From CAZOAR01 sp964577985 (GTDB taxonomy: Bacteria; Gemmatimonadota; CAZMKB01; CAZNLH01): DNA of 63,316 bases. The first letter of the stretch is position 1; each line of letters begins with the position of its first letter. Positions 42,991-52,348 of the stretch are shown here, piece after piece. The DNA lies in the NCBI GenBank assembly GCA_964577985.1, contig CAZOAR010000011.1, positions 1 to 63,316 on the forward strand. Reading direction: 5' to 3'. The translations under genes were made by a program, and so were the position numbers. The notes under the pieces are model-generated. The model searched no databases. It was not told the origin of the DNA and saw nothing but the letters and a program-made list of their open reading frames with translations.

Positions 42991-43281
42991 TCACCCCTGG
43001 AACGTTCCTCTGTCGAGTTCCTCCGTAAAGTAAATCTGTGGTTCCTCACTCACACCCGCCTGCTTCATGGTCTCGGCCAGTTTCGGGGATTCCATGAAGG
43101 TCCTCGCGTTTGCGATGCTGTCCCACTCGAAGAAGAGGCAGATGTTGTTGGGTTCATCCTGCAGACTGCTCAGACGGTATGATTTCTCGCCGCCGGACCT
43201 TCTTTCGGGCTCGAAGTCATCAAATGCCTTCTTCCAGCGGGGATAGTCCTCCACACGGTGACGAACGATTACGTTTACCAT
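42991..43281 (-). CDS. Small dimeric alpha/beta-barrel protein (ABM/monooxygenase-like)
   Basis: 96 residues. MVNVIVRHRVEDYPRWKKAFDDF, SYRLSSLQDEPNNICLFFEWDS, and ANARTFMESPKLAETMKQAGV are the typical strands and helices of ferredoxin-like dimers in the antibiotic-biosynthesis-monooxygenase superfamily. Enzymatic activity is uncertain, since many members have none. Strong ribosome binding site (GGGAGGGAG) and its own promoter. Confidence 0.78.
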   Translation of the reverse strand: MVNVIVRHRVEDYPRWKKAFDDFEPERRSGGEKSYRLSSLQDEPNNICLFFEWDSIANARTFMESPKLAETMKQAGVSEEPQIYFTEELDRGTFQG

Positions 43282-43359
43282 CTCGATCTCCCTCCCTGCA
43301 TTTTCAAGTGACAGAAGATAGACGCTGCAAAGTGAAACGCGGTCTATCGCTTTATCATT

Positions 43360-43387
43360 GTTATAGACTTCCGGGAGGGATTGTCAA
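43360..43387 (-). promoter_or_regulatory. Promoter of the ABM-like gene
   Basis: Reverse strand: TTGACA (43387-43382), 16-base spacer, TATAAC (43365-43360); start about 80 bases before the ATG. Confidence 0.7.
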
Positions 43388-43601
43388 TGCCGACCGGGTT
43401 GAGCTGTGATCGAAACCATGCTGGATTCTTCCTTTAACTCGCTAATGTACATCTGCCTGCTCATAGACTCGCCCTGCGGCCTCAAATGTAACCCTGCACG
43501 TGTCTGCGCGACAAGGGGAAGAGCAGAGGTAGATGGAAGAGGTCCGGTTGTCAAGACTTCGAAGGGTGTCCTTGCCGGGTTCCGCTCGGGCGACAATGTT
43601 C
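43388..43601. other. Gap between the ABM-like and prolyl oligopeptidase genes
   Basis: About 210 bases with no supported gene, terminator or repeat. Confidence 0.45.
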
Positions 43602-45779
43602 TTATTTAGCCAGCCCAAACTGCCACAGCAGAAAAGACCACTCATCGGCCGTTTCCTGCAAACGCTGGTCGCGTGTGGAACCTATGCCATGACCGGCGTC
43701 GTATTCCACCCTGAGGAGAATGGGTTTGCCGCTGGTGGAAGCAGCCTGCAGGCGCGCGGTCATCTTGGCCGACATCCAGGGCTTGACCCTGGGGTCGTTA
43801 ATGCCGTGCGTCAATAGAACAGCAGGATATCTCACGCCGTCTTTCACGTGATGGTAAGCGCTCATCTCATACAACCCCTCAAAGCCTTCTTTGGTGTTTA
43901 CCGACCCGAACTCCGGAATATTGGGCACCCCGTTGGTGGTTGTCTCAAAGCGGATGGCGTCCAATGCGCCCACATTGATCAAGGCGGCCGCGAACAGATC
44001 GGGACGCTCCGTAATGGCCCTGCCGATTAGAATACCGCCGGCGCTGCCGCCTTGTCCGGCAATTCGTTCCCTGGATGTGTAACCTTCCTTGATCAAGTAT
44101 TCGGCGCAGGCAATGAAATCCTTCCAGGTGTTGGGCTTGGTCAGTTTTTGTCCGGCCAGGTGCCAGTCCTTGCCGTATTCGCCCCCGCCGCGAACATGGG
44201 CAATGGCGTAAACACCGCCGCGTTCCATCCAGGCAATTCTCAGCGGACTGAAAAAGACGCCAATCGATATACCGTAAGAGCCGTAACCCATCAGCAATGT
44301 GGGATTGCTGCCGTCGAGTTTTATCTCCTCTTTATAGATGATGGATAAGGGCACCATGGTGCCATCGTAGCTTCTTACCTTAACTTCGATTGATGAAAAT
44401 CCGGGCACGTCGTCGTATTTCCCCCCGGGCATCAAGCCGGAGTCGGTAAACGAATCGCCCTCAGGGTCATACTCGTAAATCAAACCTCCCCTGGTCCAGG
44501 AAGTGACGTTAACCAGGATGCCCTCCATTTGAGGACTGGCTGACTCGATATAACCTGCGGCACCGTGAGGTAAGTTGAGCAGGTTGGCCTTTGCCCCTTT
44601 CTCAAACCCCAGACGTAAGATGCGATTGAAGCCACCGTCCATTATTTCGGCGTAGAGCGCGTCTTTGGTCGCCGCCAGGAGATCCACGACCTGGTCGCTC
44701 ATCCTTATGACTGTTCTGGCATGAGTGAAATCAGGATGATCAAGCGCAGAGGAGACAACTCTAAAGTGCGGAGCGTCTCTGGCGGTTTTGAGATAAATGG
44801 TATTTTCATGTACAGCATATCCGCTCACTTCGTCATCAAAACCGCAGATTTTTTCCCATGGAATATCTTTCTTCAACAATGATTTGACCGGTGCGCTGTA
44901 CAGGGCTATTTCCGTTGCGTCGCCATGTTTGATCTTGGCGACGGCATAGTCCGATCCACTGGAAATGTAAAGGCTGGGGAAATCGATCTCTTCGAGGGGA
45001 ACCCGTTCAGAACGATGGAAGCCCATGATCAGTCGATCGTTCTCGACATCGGTGTTCAATTCATGATAGTAGACGCTGGTCTTCTTGTATATCTCCGTTT
45101 GTGGCGCGTCGGCCGGTAGAGCACGCCGCTTGCAATAGAAGAAACCGCTGCCGTCGGGAAGCCATTGCGGAATGTTGTATGCGGTTTCGATACCGGCAAT
45201 GGTCTCCGCCAGATCGTTTCCGGTTTCAACATTCTTGATGTGCAGAACAGTTTGCTCCGAGCCGCCTTTGGCCAGACCGTACACTACAAACCTTTCGTCC
45301 ATAGAAGGGCTGTAGGAGTTTATTGAAAAATGTTGTTTATCTGCGGATCTTGTTGCTTCGGGGTCTACCAGAAGTCTTTCCTCAGCATCGGCAGTACGAA
45401 TGTAAAGCCGGGAAACGTTCTGACCCAGGGCCAGCTTTTCGTAAAAGAGCGTACCGTCGGGATAGCGCCGTATGCGGGAGATGCGAAAAGGTTTCCCGGC
45501 ATCCAATTCCATTAATCTCTTATACAAAGCGTCTGTTCCGGGAATGTTGCTCAAGACCTCCGTCGCATAATCGGCTTCTCTTTTGATCCACTCCTGCACG
45601 TAAGGATCTTTCAGGTTTTCCATGTAGCGATAGGGATCATTCACATTGACGCCGTAAAACGTATCGACCACATTTTCTTCTCTGGCAACAGGCGGTTTCG
45701 CTGTTTTCTCCTGTTTGCATCCAGAAAGTTGAAAAGAAATAACAACCAGCATGAACCACATTAATCCTTGATGTTTCAT
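43602..45779 (-). CDS. Prolyl oligopeptidase family serine peptidase, lipoprotein
   Basis: S9A-type peptidase of 725 residues that cleaves short peptides after proline. Signal peptide with lipobox (VVISFQLSGC|K), then VVDTFYGVNVNDPYRYMEN, a seven-bladed propeller, and the alpha/beta-hydrolase domain. Catalytic residues are S579 in AGQGGSAGGILIG, Asp in THGINDPRVKPW and His in DAGHGIGST. ATG 45779 follows GGGGAGACGAC; the frame continues 62 codons upstream but those look untranslated. Arg is written mainly with CGN codons here, whereas neighbours favour AGG/AGA, which suggests acquisition. Its promoter is a perfect consensus. Confidence 0.93.
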   Translation of the reverse strand: MKHQGLMWFMLVVISFQLSGCKQEKTAKPPVAREENVVDTFYGVNVNDPYRYMENLKDPYVQEWIKREADYATEVLSNIPGTDALYKRLMELDAGKPFRISRIRRYPDGTLFYEKLALGQNVSRLYIRTADAEERLLVDPEATRSADKQHFSINSYSPSMDERFVVYGLAKGGSEQTVLHIKNVETGNDLAETIAGIETAYNIPQWLPDGSGFFYCKRRALPADAPQTEIYKKTSVYYHELNTDVENDRLIMGFHRSERVPLEEIDFPSLYISSGSDYAVAKIKHGDATEIALYSAPVKSLLKKDIPWEKICGFDDEVSGYAVHENTIYLKTARDAPHFRVVSSALDHPDFTHARTVIRMSDQVVDLLAATKDALYAEIMDGGFNRILRLGFEKGAKANLLNLPHGAAGYIESASPQMEGILVNVTSWTRGGLIYEYDPEGDSFTDSGLMPGGKYDDVPGFSSIEVKVRSYDGTMVPLSIIYKEEIKLDGSNPTLLMGYGSYGISIGVFFSPLRIAWMERGGVYAIAHVRGGGEYGKDWHLAGQKLTKPNTWKDFIACAEYLIKEGYTSRERIAGQGGSAGGILIGRAITERPDLFAAALINVGALDAIRFETTTNGVPNIPEFGSVNTKEGFEGLYEMSAYHHVKDGVRYPAVLLTHGINDPRVKPWMSAKMTARLQAASTSGKPILLRVEYDAGHGIGSTRDQRLQETADEWSFLLWQFGLAK

Positions 45780-45879
45780 GTCGTCTCCCCGAAAAGGTTC
45801 TGGCCTGAGAGGTCGCAGGGGATCAGCAATGATCATTCGTAAGATGAGCGCCCGGCAACCCCTGCAATGCTCGAATTTG

Positions 45880-45908
45880 ATTATAACGGGTGTTGCGTGA
45901 ATTGTCAA
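45880..45908 (-). promoter_or_regulatory. Perfect consensus promoter of the prolyl oligopeptidase gene
   Basis: Reverse strand: TTGACA (45908-45903), exactly 17 bases, TATAAT (45885-45880). The transcript leader would be ~95 nt. It is the only fully consensus sigma70 promoter noticed in the window. Confidence 0.8.
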
Positions 45909-46023
45909 TCGGAACAGGGGAGGATATATTGACCCGCTCATTCCGGCTATGGAGGAAACGTACATTTCCTTTGCAGGGGAAGCAGCTCAATTCCGGCTCG
46001 TTCTACCGGGGCATCGAAAAGCC
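45909..46023. other. Divergent intergenic space before rpmE
   Basis: Nothing recognised between the reverse promoter and the rpmE promoter. Confidence 0.4.
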
Positions 46024-46052
46024 TTGATATTTGGCCGGGCATTCGTTACTAT
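46024..46052 (+). promoter_or_regulatory. Promoter of rpmE
   Basis: TTGATA at 46024-46029, 17-base spacer, TACTAT at 46047-46052; start near 46059, about 90 bases before the rpmE ATG. Confidence 0.55.
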
Positions 46053-46149
46053 TTTACCTGATTTGAGGCCTTAAGAGGGGGTGGGTTATGCTCCTCCTCA
46101 ATGGATTAACTTGCGAGACAGAAAGCATAGAGCAGGGGCGACTGGAGAA

Positions 46150-46395
46150 ATGAAAGAAGGGATCCATCCAGAATATTTTCCATGCAAGGTGACATGTGCC
46201 TGCGGCAATGTCATCGAAACTTACTCCACAAAAAAAGAATTTCACATCGAGATATGTTCCAATTGCCACCCCTTCTATACGGGTAAGCAGAAACTGGTTG
46301 ACACGGCCGGCAGGGTGGAGAAGTTCCAGATGAAGTATGGTCTTATCAGGAAGGGTGAAACAGCGAAGAAGGCGACCGAAGAAAAAAAGAGCTGA
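46150..46395 (+). CDS. rpmE: 50S ribosomal protein bL31
   Basis: 81 residues beginning MKEGIHPEYFPCKVTCACGN. The zinc-binding cysteines of the C+ form of L31 are present (CKVTCACGN and CSNCHPFYTGKQK). The tail VEKFQMKYGL is canonical, with a Lys-rich end. ATG 46150 is preceded by GGAG at a short distance. The preceding 23 codons of open frame have no L31 similarity. It leads the rpmE-prfA-prmC-murA cluster known from many bacteria. Confidence 0.95.
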   Translation: MKEGIHPEYFPCKVTCACGNVIETYSTKKEFHIEICSNCHPFYTGKQKLVDTAGRVEKFQMKYGLIRKGETAKKATEEKKS

Positions 46396-46510
46396 AATCG
46401 CAACCCCAGCCGCCGTTCACGAAGAAGCACCACATCTCCGATAGCCAGCCCGCCGCGGCGCTCCACGAACCTCATTCCGCTTTCCCAGGCCAGTCAAGGT
46501 GGTAATTGAG

Positions 46511-47593
46511 ATGAAGAACAGGATTAAGGAAATCGAAGCCAGATACGAGGAGCTCGGATTGCTTCTTGCCGATCCTGATGTGGTATCAAACCGCCATCGG
46601 TATGAAGAGCTGGCGAGAGAATTTGGAAGGCTCGGCCCTGTGATAGAGGCGAACCGCGAGTTTACGGATGTCATCAGCAGGATCGAGGATGATATGGCCA
46701 TACTGGACGAGGGTAAGGACCCTGACCTTGTCGAGATAGCCCGCGAGGAGATTGAAGAGCTGACAGCCCGCAGGGATAGGCTTGAGGCCAGGATAAGAGA
46801 GCTGCTCGTTGAACCTGACCCTGCCGACGAGAAGAATGTAATCGTGGAAATCAGGGCGGGAACGGGAGGAGGGGAAGCCAGCCTGTTCGCAGGAGATCTC
46901 TTCCGCATGTACAGCAGGTTTGCCGACAAGATGGGCTGGAAGGCGGATCTCATGAACACGCAACCCACGGAGGTTGGAGGGCTCAGAGAGGTGGTCTTCG
47001 GCCTCAGCGGCGCCAGCCACGGCATTTACAGCATACTCAAATATGAGAGTGGCGTTCACAGGGTCCAGAGGGTACCCGAGACGGAATCAAGCGGCAGGAT
47101 CCATACATCGGCCGCGACCGTCGTCGTCCTCCCCGAGGCGGATGCGGTCGACCTGGAGATCAACGAGGACGAGATCAGGGTGGATGTCTTCCGGTCATCG
47201 GGTCCTGGAGGACAGAGCGTAAACACCACCGACTCGGCCGTCAGACTCACGCACATTCCGACCGGTCTCGTAGTCCAGTGTCAGGATGAGAAATCGCAAC
47301 TGAAGAACAAGAGAAAGGCGATCAAGGTGCTCAGAGCGCGCCTGCTTGATCTCCAGCTCAAAGAGCAGCAGCGGGAAGTAGGGGAGATACGGAAGCGGCT
47401 TATCGGATCAGGTGACAGGAGTGAAAAGATAAGGACATACAACTACCCGCAGGGCAGGGTGACAGATCACCGGATAAACCTGACGCTCTACCGCCTCGAA
47501 GAGATCATGGACGGGGACCTGGAAAAACTGGTCAATTCACTTCGGGAGGCGGATGTCGCGGCGCAGTTGTCGTCCTGTCCCTCCGATGTTTGA
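46511..47593 (+). CDS. prfA: Peptide chain release factor 1
   Basis: Terminates translation at UAA and UAG. GGQ motif in SSGPGGQSVNTTDSAVRLTH near residue 233, the RF1-type anticodon tripeptide region HRVQRVPETESSGRIHTSA (P-E-T), and NYPQGRVTDHRINLTLYRL near the end. 360 residues. ATG 46511 with AAGGTGGT upstream; GTG 46499 is possible. prmC, which methylates the GGQ glutamine, comes next. Confidence 0.96.
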   Translation: MKNRIKEIEARYEELGLLLADPDVVSNRHRYEELAREFGRLGPVIEANREFTDVISRIEDDMAILDEGKDPDLVEIAREEIEELTARRDRLEARIRELLVEPDPADEKNVIVEIRAGTGGGEASLFAGDLFRMYSRFADKMGWKADLMNTQPTEVGGLREVVFGLSGASHGIYSILKYESGVHRVQRVPETESSGRIHTSAATVVVLPEADAVDLEINEDEIRVDVFRSSGPGGQSVNTTDSAVRLTHIPTGLVVQCQDEKSQLKNKRKAIKVLRARLLDLQLKEQQREVGEIRKRLIGSGDRSEKIRTYNYPQGRVTDHRINLTLYRLEEIMDGDLEKLVNSLREADVAAQLSSCPSDV

Positions 47594-47621
47594 CCAATAG
47601 CAATGCAACTGACGTGAGAGG

Positions 47622-48518
47622 ATGGACTCTAGCAGCAGGATTCTGGTCATGGAGGTGCTCCGTCTCAGCACGGGATACCTCGAAGAGAAGGGGATCGAAA
47701 GCCCCAGGCTGACGGCGGAACTGCTTCTCTCCGATGTTCTGGGCTGCAGGCGGATAGACCTGTATCTCTGGTTTGACCGGCCGATCGAAGAGAAGGAGCT
47801 TTCGACCTTCCGGAGGTATCTTCGCCTGCGAGCAGGTGGGACGCCCGTCGACTATATAACGGGAAAATCCGAGTTCTACGGCCTTCAACTTGAAGTGGAC
47901 CCGAGAGTTATGATCCCGCGGCCGGAGACCGAGATCCTGGTGGAGAAAGTCCTCGCGTTCCTGGAGGATTGCGCCGCCGGCAGCAATGGTGCCGAAGAGC
48001 TTCTCTTCCTCGACCTCGGAGTCGGCTCGGGGGCCATATCTCTGGCCCTTCTCGACCAGCTGCCCGCAAGCACCGCCATGGCGGTCGATATCTCACTTGA
48101 TGCCCTCCAGGTGGCATGTCTTAACGCGGATATCCTCGACTTTTCCTTCAGATTCAACCCTGTTCAGGGCGACCTGTACCGCCCGGTGAAGGACCATGAA
48201 CGCTTCGATCTGATAGTATCGAACCCGCCATACATACCCGGAGAGGAGAGAGACAACCTCCCGAGGGAGGTGCGGGAACACGAACCCTCTGTAGCTCTTT
48301 TCGCGGCTGATGGAGGTCTCGCGACAATCCGGGGCGTTGTGAAGGGAGCCCCGGAGCACCTCAGGAAAGGCGGTATCCTCGCGATCGAAATAGGAGCGGG
48401 ACAGGGAGAGGAAGCAGTGTCTATTGTTGAGCGTGTACCCGCTCTGAATCTGCTGGCGCTGGAGAAGGATTTGAGCGGCGTGGAACGAATCGTCCTGGCG
48501 AGGAAGGAGGGAGAGTAG
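47622..48518 (+). CDS. prmC: Release factor glutamine methyltransferase PrmC
   Basis: Methylates the GGQ glutamine of release factors. N-terminal helical substrate domain, PVDYITGKSEFYGLQLEV and VMIPRPETEILVE, SAM motif FLDLGVGSGAISLAL, and catalytic NPPY in IVSNPPYIPGEE. 298 residues. The ATG at 47622 sits almost against GAGAGG; ATG 47649 is an alternative. Its stop overlaps the murA GTG start. Confidence 0.94.
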   Translation: MDSSSRILVMEVLRLSTGYLEEKGIESPRLTAELLLSDVLGCRRIDLYLWFDRPIEEKELSTFRRYLRLRAGGTPVDYITGKSEFYGLQLEVDPRVMIPRPETEILVEKVLAFLEDCAAGSNGAEELLFLDLGVGSGAISLALLDQLPASTAMAVDISLDALQVACLNADILDFSFRFNPVQGDLYRPVKDHERFDLIVSNPPYIPGEERDNLPREVREHEPSVALFAADGGLATIRGVVKGAPEHLRKGGILAIEIGAGQGEEAVSIVERVPALNLLALEKDLSGVERIVLARKEGE

Positions 48519-49774
48519 TGGAGAAGTTCCTGATAGAGGGGGGAAATACGCTCAGGGGGGAAGTTGATGTAGGAGGCGCGAAAAACGCGTGCCTGCCCAT
48601 CATGGCCGCGACTCTCCTTACTCGTGATGTGACAACCATCGGCAATGTCCCCAACCTGAGAGATGTGCGGACGATGGCTGTCGTGCTGGAGAAGCTGGGC
48701 GCTGTTGTCGATCTTCGTGAGGGGTGTGTGGAGATTGACACGACAGGCGTATCGGGATGGGAAGCCCCATACGAGCTGGTGAAGACGATGAGGGCGTCTT
48801 ACTATGTTCTCGGGCCGCTGCTGGCTACAATGGGACGAGCTCGGGTCTCCCTGCCGGGGGGATGCGCCATCGGGCCCAGGCCGATAGACCTCCACACCTT
48901 CGGGCTCGAGTCGCTGGGCGCGGTGGTCCGCGTGGAACATGGCTACATCGAGGCGGAAGCCCGTTCATTGAGGGGAAACACGATAAACCTGGAAGGGCCA
49001 AGAGGGAGCAGCGTGGGCGCGACAATCCAGATGATGCTGGCCGCGGTCCTCGCTGATGGGTCTACGGTAATCGAACACGCCGCGCTCGAGCCGGAGGTAG
49101 TTGACGTGGCGAACTACCTTGTCAGGATGGGGGCGAGGATATCGGGGGCCGGCAGCTCATGCATCATGATAGAAGGTGTTGACTCACTCTCGCCCGCCTC
49201 CCACGATGTGATACCGGACAGGATCGAGGCTGGAACCCTTGCCGTAGCCGCGGCTATAACGCGGGGGGAGGTCACGCTCAACAAGTGCAACCCCGGCCAC
49301 ATGGAGGCTATCCTGGGAGCCCTCGAGGAATCGGGGTTCATGGTAGAGGCCGGAGAGGACCATGTCAAGATAGGAGCAGGACGCGATGTGAGCACCTTCC
49401 AGATCAGGGTGTCGCCATACCCGGGATTTCCGACCGATATGCAGGCCCAACTGGTGGCACTGGCCGCCACCCTGCCAGGGATAAGCACCATGACGGAGAC
49501 GATCTTCGAAAACAGGTTCATCTACGCGTTCGAGTTGATGAGAATGGGTGCCGTCATAAAAATCGAGAACAACACCGCGATTGTCACGGGTGGTTCAAAA
49601 CTCGCGGGAGCCCAGGTAATGGCGTCCGATCTGAGGGCCAGCGCCGCCCTCGTGCTCGCGGGACTCGTGGGAAGCGGAGCCACTGAAGTGAGCCGTATCT
49701 ACCACCTGGACAGGGGCTATGAGGCACTCGAGGTGAAACTGAACAAGCTGGGGGCGGCCATTCAGCGCTGTTGA
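48518..49774 (+). CDS. murA: UDP-N-acetylglucosamine 1-carboxyvinyltransferase
   Basis: First committed step of peptidoglycan synthesis (transfer of enolpyruvyl from PEP to UDP-GlcNAc). IEGGNTLRGEVDVGGAKNA with the catalytic-region KN pair, nucleophile C116 in LPGGCAIGPRPIDLH (so fosfomycin-sensitive in type), and YPGFPTDMQAQL. 418 residues, GTG start. It overlaps prmC by one base. Confidence 0.96.
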   Translation: MEKFLIEGGNTLRGEVDVGGAKNACLPIMAATLLTRDVTTIGNVPNLRDVRTMAVVLEKLGAVVDLREGCVEIDTTGVSGWEAPYELVKTMRASYYVLGPLLATMGRARVSLPGGCAIGPRPIDLHTFGLESLGAVVRVEHGYIEAEARSLRGNTINLEGPRGSSVGATIQMMLAAVLADGSTVIEHAALEPEVVDVANYLVRMGARISGAGSSCIMIEGVDSLSPASHDVIPDRIEAGTLAVAAAITRGEVTLNKCNPGHMEAILGALEESGFMVEAGEDHVKIGAGRDVSTFQIRVSPYPGFPTDMQAQLVALAATLPGISTMTETIFENRFIYAFELMRMGAVIKIENNTAIVTGGSKLAGAQVMASDLRASAALVLAGLVGSGATEVSRIYHLDRGYEALEVKLNKLGAAIQRC

Positions 49775-49792
49775 GTCGTGAAGGAAGAGAGT

Positions 49793-49868
49793 GGGGGAGA
49801 CGCCCCCGGAGTGAGAGAGACACTTGACGCCCCTGTGCGTCAGCAATACGGGGGAGGTACTCCACCTC
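49793..49868 (+). repeat. Three consecutive hairpins after murA
   Basis: GGGGG (49793-49797) with CCCCC (49803-49807); TGACGC (49825-49830) with GCGTCA (49837-49842); GAGGT (49854-49858) with ACCTC (49864-49868). None has a proper U-tract. They fill the 188-base gap between murA and rsmI and could be processing or attenuation elements. Confidence 0.4.
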
Positions 49869-49962
49869 TCCAGGGCCTGACGCCTGCGATTGTTCCTAAC
49901 GCGACCCCGGTAACTGCCCTGATCTGATAGAGCGTGGTCCCCGGGAGGACGGGATTCGCAAC

Positions 49963-50817
49963 ATGGGAGATCTCTACATCGTCAGCACGCCGATAGGCAA
50001 CCTGGAAGACATTACCCTCAGGGCCTTGAGGGTCTTGAAGGAGGTGGTGAGCGTTGCCTGTGAAGACACGAGAAGGACCAGGCGCCTCCTCTCCAGCTAT
50101 GGCATAAAGACGAGGATGCTGAGTTATCATGATCATAACAAATCATCCGCGACGAGGAAGATACTGAGTATTCTGGAGGAGGACGGAGATGTCGCTCTGG
50201 TTGCCGACGCGGGGACACCTGCCATTGCGGATCCGGGACTCTATCTTGTTCGCGCGGCAATAGCCGCAGGGGTGAAGATCGTTCCTCTCCCGGGAGCATC
50301 GATTATCCTGACATCCCTCGTCGTGTCCGGTCTGCCGACCGCCCCCTTCTATTTCCATGGATTCCTGCCCCGCCGTGAGAAGAGTGTCACCGAACTCTGT
50401 GAGGAGGTCTGTGAGAGGGGGGAGACATTGATCTTTCTCGATTCTCCGAGGCGGCTGGCCAGAGATCTCGGAGTGATGACGAAGGTCTTCGGGAATCGCG
50501 AAGGTGTCGTTGCGAGGGAGGTGACAAAGGTGTATGAGGATTTCAGGCGTGGCAGCCTGTCTGCACTGCTCGACCATTACGGGGCAGGGGAGAGTTCCGG
50601 GGTCAGGGGCGAGGTTGCTATACTTGTTGAAGGTGCCTCTGCCCGGGAGATCGACACGGAGGAGGTCCTTGCCTATATAAGGAGCAGGCTGGAGCGCGAA
50701 GAACCTACCGCGAGAGACCTTTGCAGGGATGTCATGGAAAGATTCGAACTCGGCCGTAACCGCTCGTACAGGATGATAATAGCAGAGAGGAAAAGAAAGC
50801 ATCAGGTTGAAGATTAG
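49963..50817 (+). CDS. rsmI: 16S rRNA 2'-O-methyltransferase RsmI
   Basis: Methylates the ribose of C1402 in the 16S decoding centre. Tetrapyrrole-methylase fold: LYIVSTPIGNLEDITLRALR, CEDTRRTRRLLSSYGI, LVADAGTPAIADPGLYLV, PLPGASIILTSLVVSGL, FYFHGFLPRRE, and the late IFLDSPRRLARDL (usual form YESPHRL). 284 residues, ATG after GGAGGACGGGATTCGCAAC. Confidence 0.94.
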   Translation: MGDLYIVSTPIGNLEDITLRALRVLKEVVSVACEDTRRTRRLLSSYGIKTRMLSYHDHNKSSATRKILSILEEDGDVALVADAGTPAIADPGLYLVRAAIAAGVKIVPLPGASIILTSLVVSGLPTAPFYFHGFLPRREKSVTELCEEVCERGETLIFLDSPRRLARDLGVMTKVFGNREGVVAREVTKVYEDFRRGSLSALLDHYGAGESSGVRGEVAILVEGASAREIDTEEVLAYIRSRLEREEPTARDLCRDVMERFELGRNRSYRMIIAERKRKHQVED

Positions 50818-50905
50818 AGCGGGCATATTGCCGGTAGAGAGTTGTTCCTGTCCCGGCCCTTTCGTTCTCAGGACGATCCATCCTCACCACGCGACGGAGT
50901 GAGCC

Positions 50906-52348
50906 GTGGAGAGATCCTCTAAGAACGCATCGACTGCCGCCCCTGGTTCACTGAGGGGAGATGATGTGGCCGGCGATGGACAGGGCACGCCGCTGGAACT
51001 CACCATAGGTTCCATCGCGTACGGCGGAAGCGGTGTGGGCAGGGATGCCGGCGGGCGAGTCATATTCGCGCCCTGGACGGCCCCCGGGGATCGTGTGTTC
51101 GTAAGGCTGACACGGGAACATCCTCGACATGCCGAGGCGACGGTTGAACGTTGGCTCGAACGGGCGAGCGACAGGGCCGATCCCTTCTGCCCGTACTTTA
51201 CCCACTGCGGCGGCTGCCACCTGCAACACCTGCAGCGAGTTGCTCAACTCGACTGGAAACAAACGTTCGTGCGCGATCTTCTCTCCCGCCTCGGAGGGGT
51301 AGGAGACCCGGACGTGTCTGCTATTCCGCCACCTCGATTGGACAGGGGATACCGCTGTCATGCCCAGTTTGCCGTCGCCTTCGCGGGACACACGCCCCGG
51401 ATAGGTTTTCGAGCGGCAACAGGCGAGTCTGTTGTAGACATCAAAACCTGCCCCTTGCTGGCCCCATTGCTCAACAGTCTCCTGGCTTCCGCACGGGACT
51501 GGCTGCGAGATCGCGCCGGAGCACTTCATGAGAAGAGAAGGCATTCGTGGCTGCGCTGGCTCGACATCCGGGCGAACGCCGCCGGCGATGAATGCACCGT
51601 GGTTCTCTGGTGTCACTCTATCCCCCGCGAGGAGATCGCGAGCCTTACGGAGCACCTGCGAAACGCAGAGTCCACCCTCCGAGGCGTCCGAGTTGTGCGT
51701 TGCAGGGGGAGGGGGCGCAGGCCCGGAGGGCGCGCCATCGACTTCCTGGCTCCCGGTCATATTGTCGAGACTGCGGGGGACCGGTTTCTCCGTGTGTCAG
51801 CACTGTCGTTTTACCAGGCAAACCCTGGTGAGGCGCAGCGGCTTATCGAGGCCGCGTGGCAACTGGCTGGACCGGACGAGTCCCGATTCGTTGTGGAGCT
51901 GTACGCGGGTGCCGGCTTCTTCACTACGCGCCTCGCCGCCTCAGTAGGGCACGTTGTGGCGGTCGAGTCCTCCCCCTCTGCCGCGCGCGACCTCAGATGG
52001 AATATGCGGGAGAGTAAAGCTCGATCCATCACGGTCCGGCAGGGCGACGCGGCGGCGGAACTCCGGAAACTGCTGGCGTCAGGCAGGCCGAGACCGGATC
52101 AGGTGTGGGTAAACCCGCCAAGAGGCGGCATGGACAGGAGAGCGGTCGAAGCTGTGGCCGAGGCAGGCCCGGGGAGTATAGTGTATGTGTCGTGCGATCC
52201 GGCGACCTTGAGCCGGGATGTGCGCCGGCTTATCAGGAAGGGCTACGCACTCGTGGAGGCGCGGCCGTTCGATCTGTTTCCGCACACCTATCATGTAGAG
52301 ACCGTCGCCCTTCTCCGTCGTATGGCAATCCCCGGAGAATCCGGCTGA
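50906..52348 (+). CDS. TrmA/RlmD-family RNA (uracil-5-)-methyltransferase with 4Fe-4S cluster
   Basis: 480 residues. TRAM domain (ELTIGSIAYGGSGVGRDAGG), iron-sulfur cysteines CPYFTHCGGCHLQHL with a later Cys (KTCPLLAP), SAM site VVELYAGAGFFTTRLA, VNPPRGGMDR, and the catalytic nucleophile in YVSCDPATLSRDVRRLI. It methylates C5 of a uridine in 23S rRNA or tRNA (RlmD, RlmCD or TrmA type; target not decided). GTG 50906 after GGAGTGAGCC. Its Arg codons lean to CGN more than its neighbours, a mild compositional difference. Confidence 0.88.
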   Translation: MERSSKNASTAAPGSLRGDDVAGDGQGTPLELTIGSIAYGGSGVGRDAGGRVIFAPWTAPGDRVFVRLTREHPRHAEATVERWLERASDRADPFCPYFTHCGGCHLQHLQRVAQLDWKQTFVRDLLSRLGGVGDPDVSAIPPPRLDRGYRCHAQFAVAFAGHTPRIGFRAATGESVVDIKTCPLLAPLLNSLLASARDWLRDRAGALHEKRRHSWLRWLDIRANAAGDECTVVLWCHSIPREEIASLTEHLRNAESTLRGVRVVRCRGRGRRPGGRAIDFLAPGHIVETAGDRFLRVSALSFYQANPGEAQRLIEAAWQLAGPDESRFVVELYAGAGFFTTRLAASVGHVVAVESSPSAARDLRWNMRESKARSITVRQGDAAAELRKLLASGRPRPDQVWVNPPRGGMDRRAVEAVAEAGPGSIVYVSCDPATLSRDVRRLIRKGYALVEARPFDLFPHTYHVETVALLRRMAIPGESG

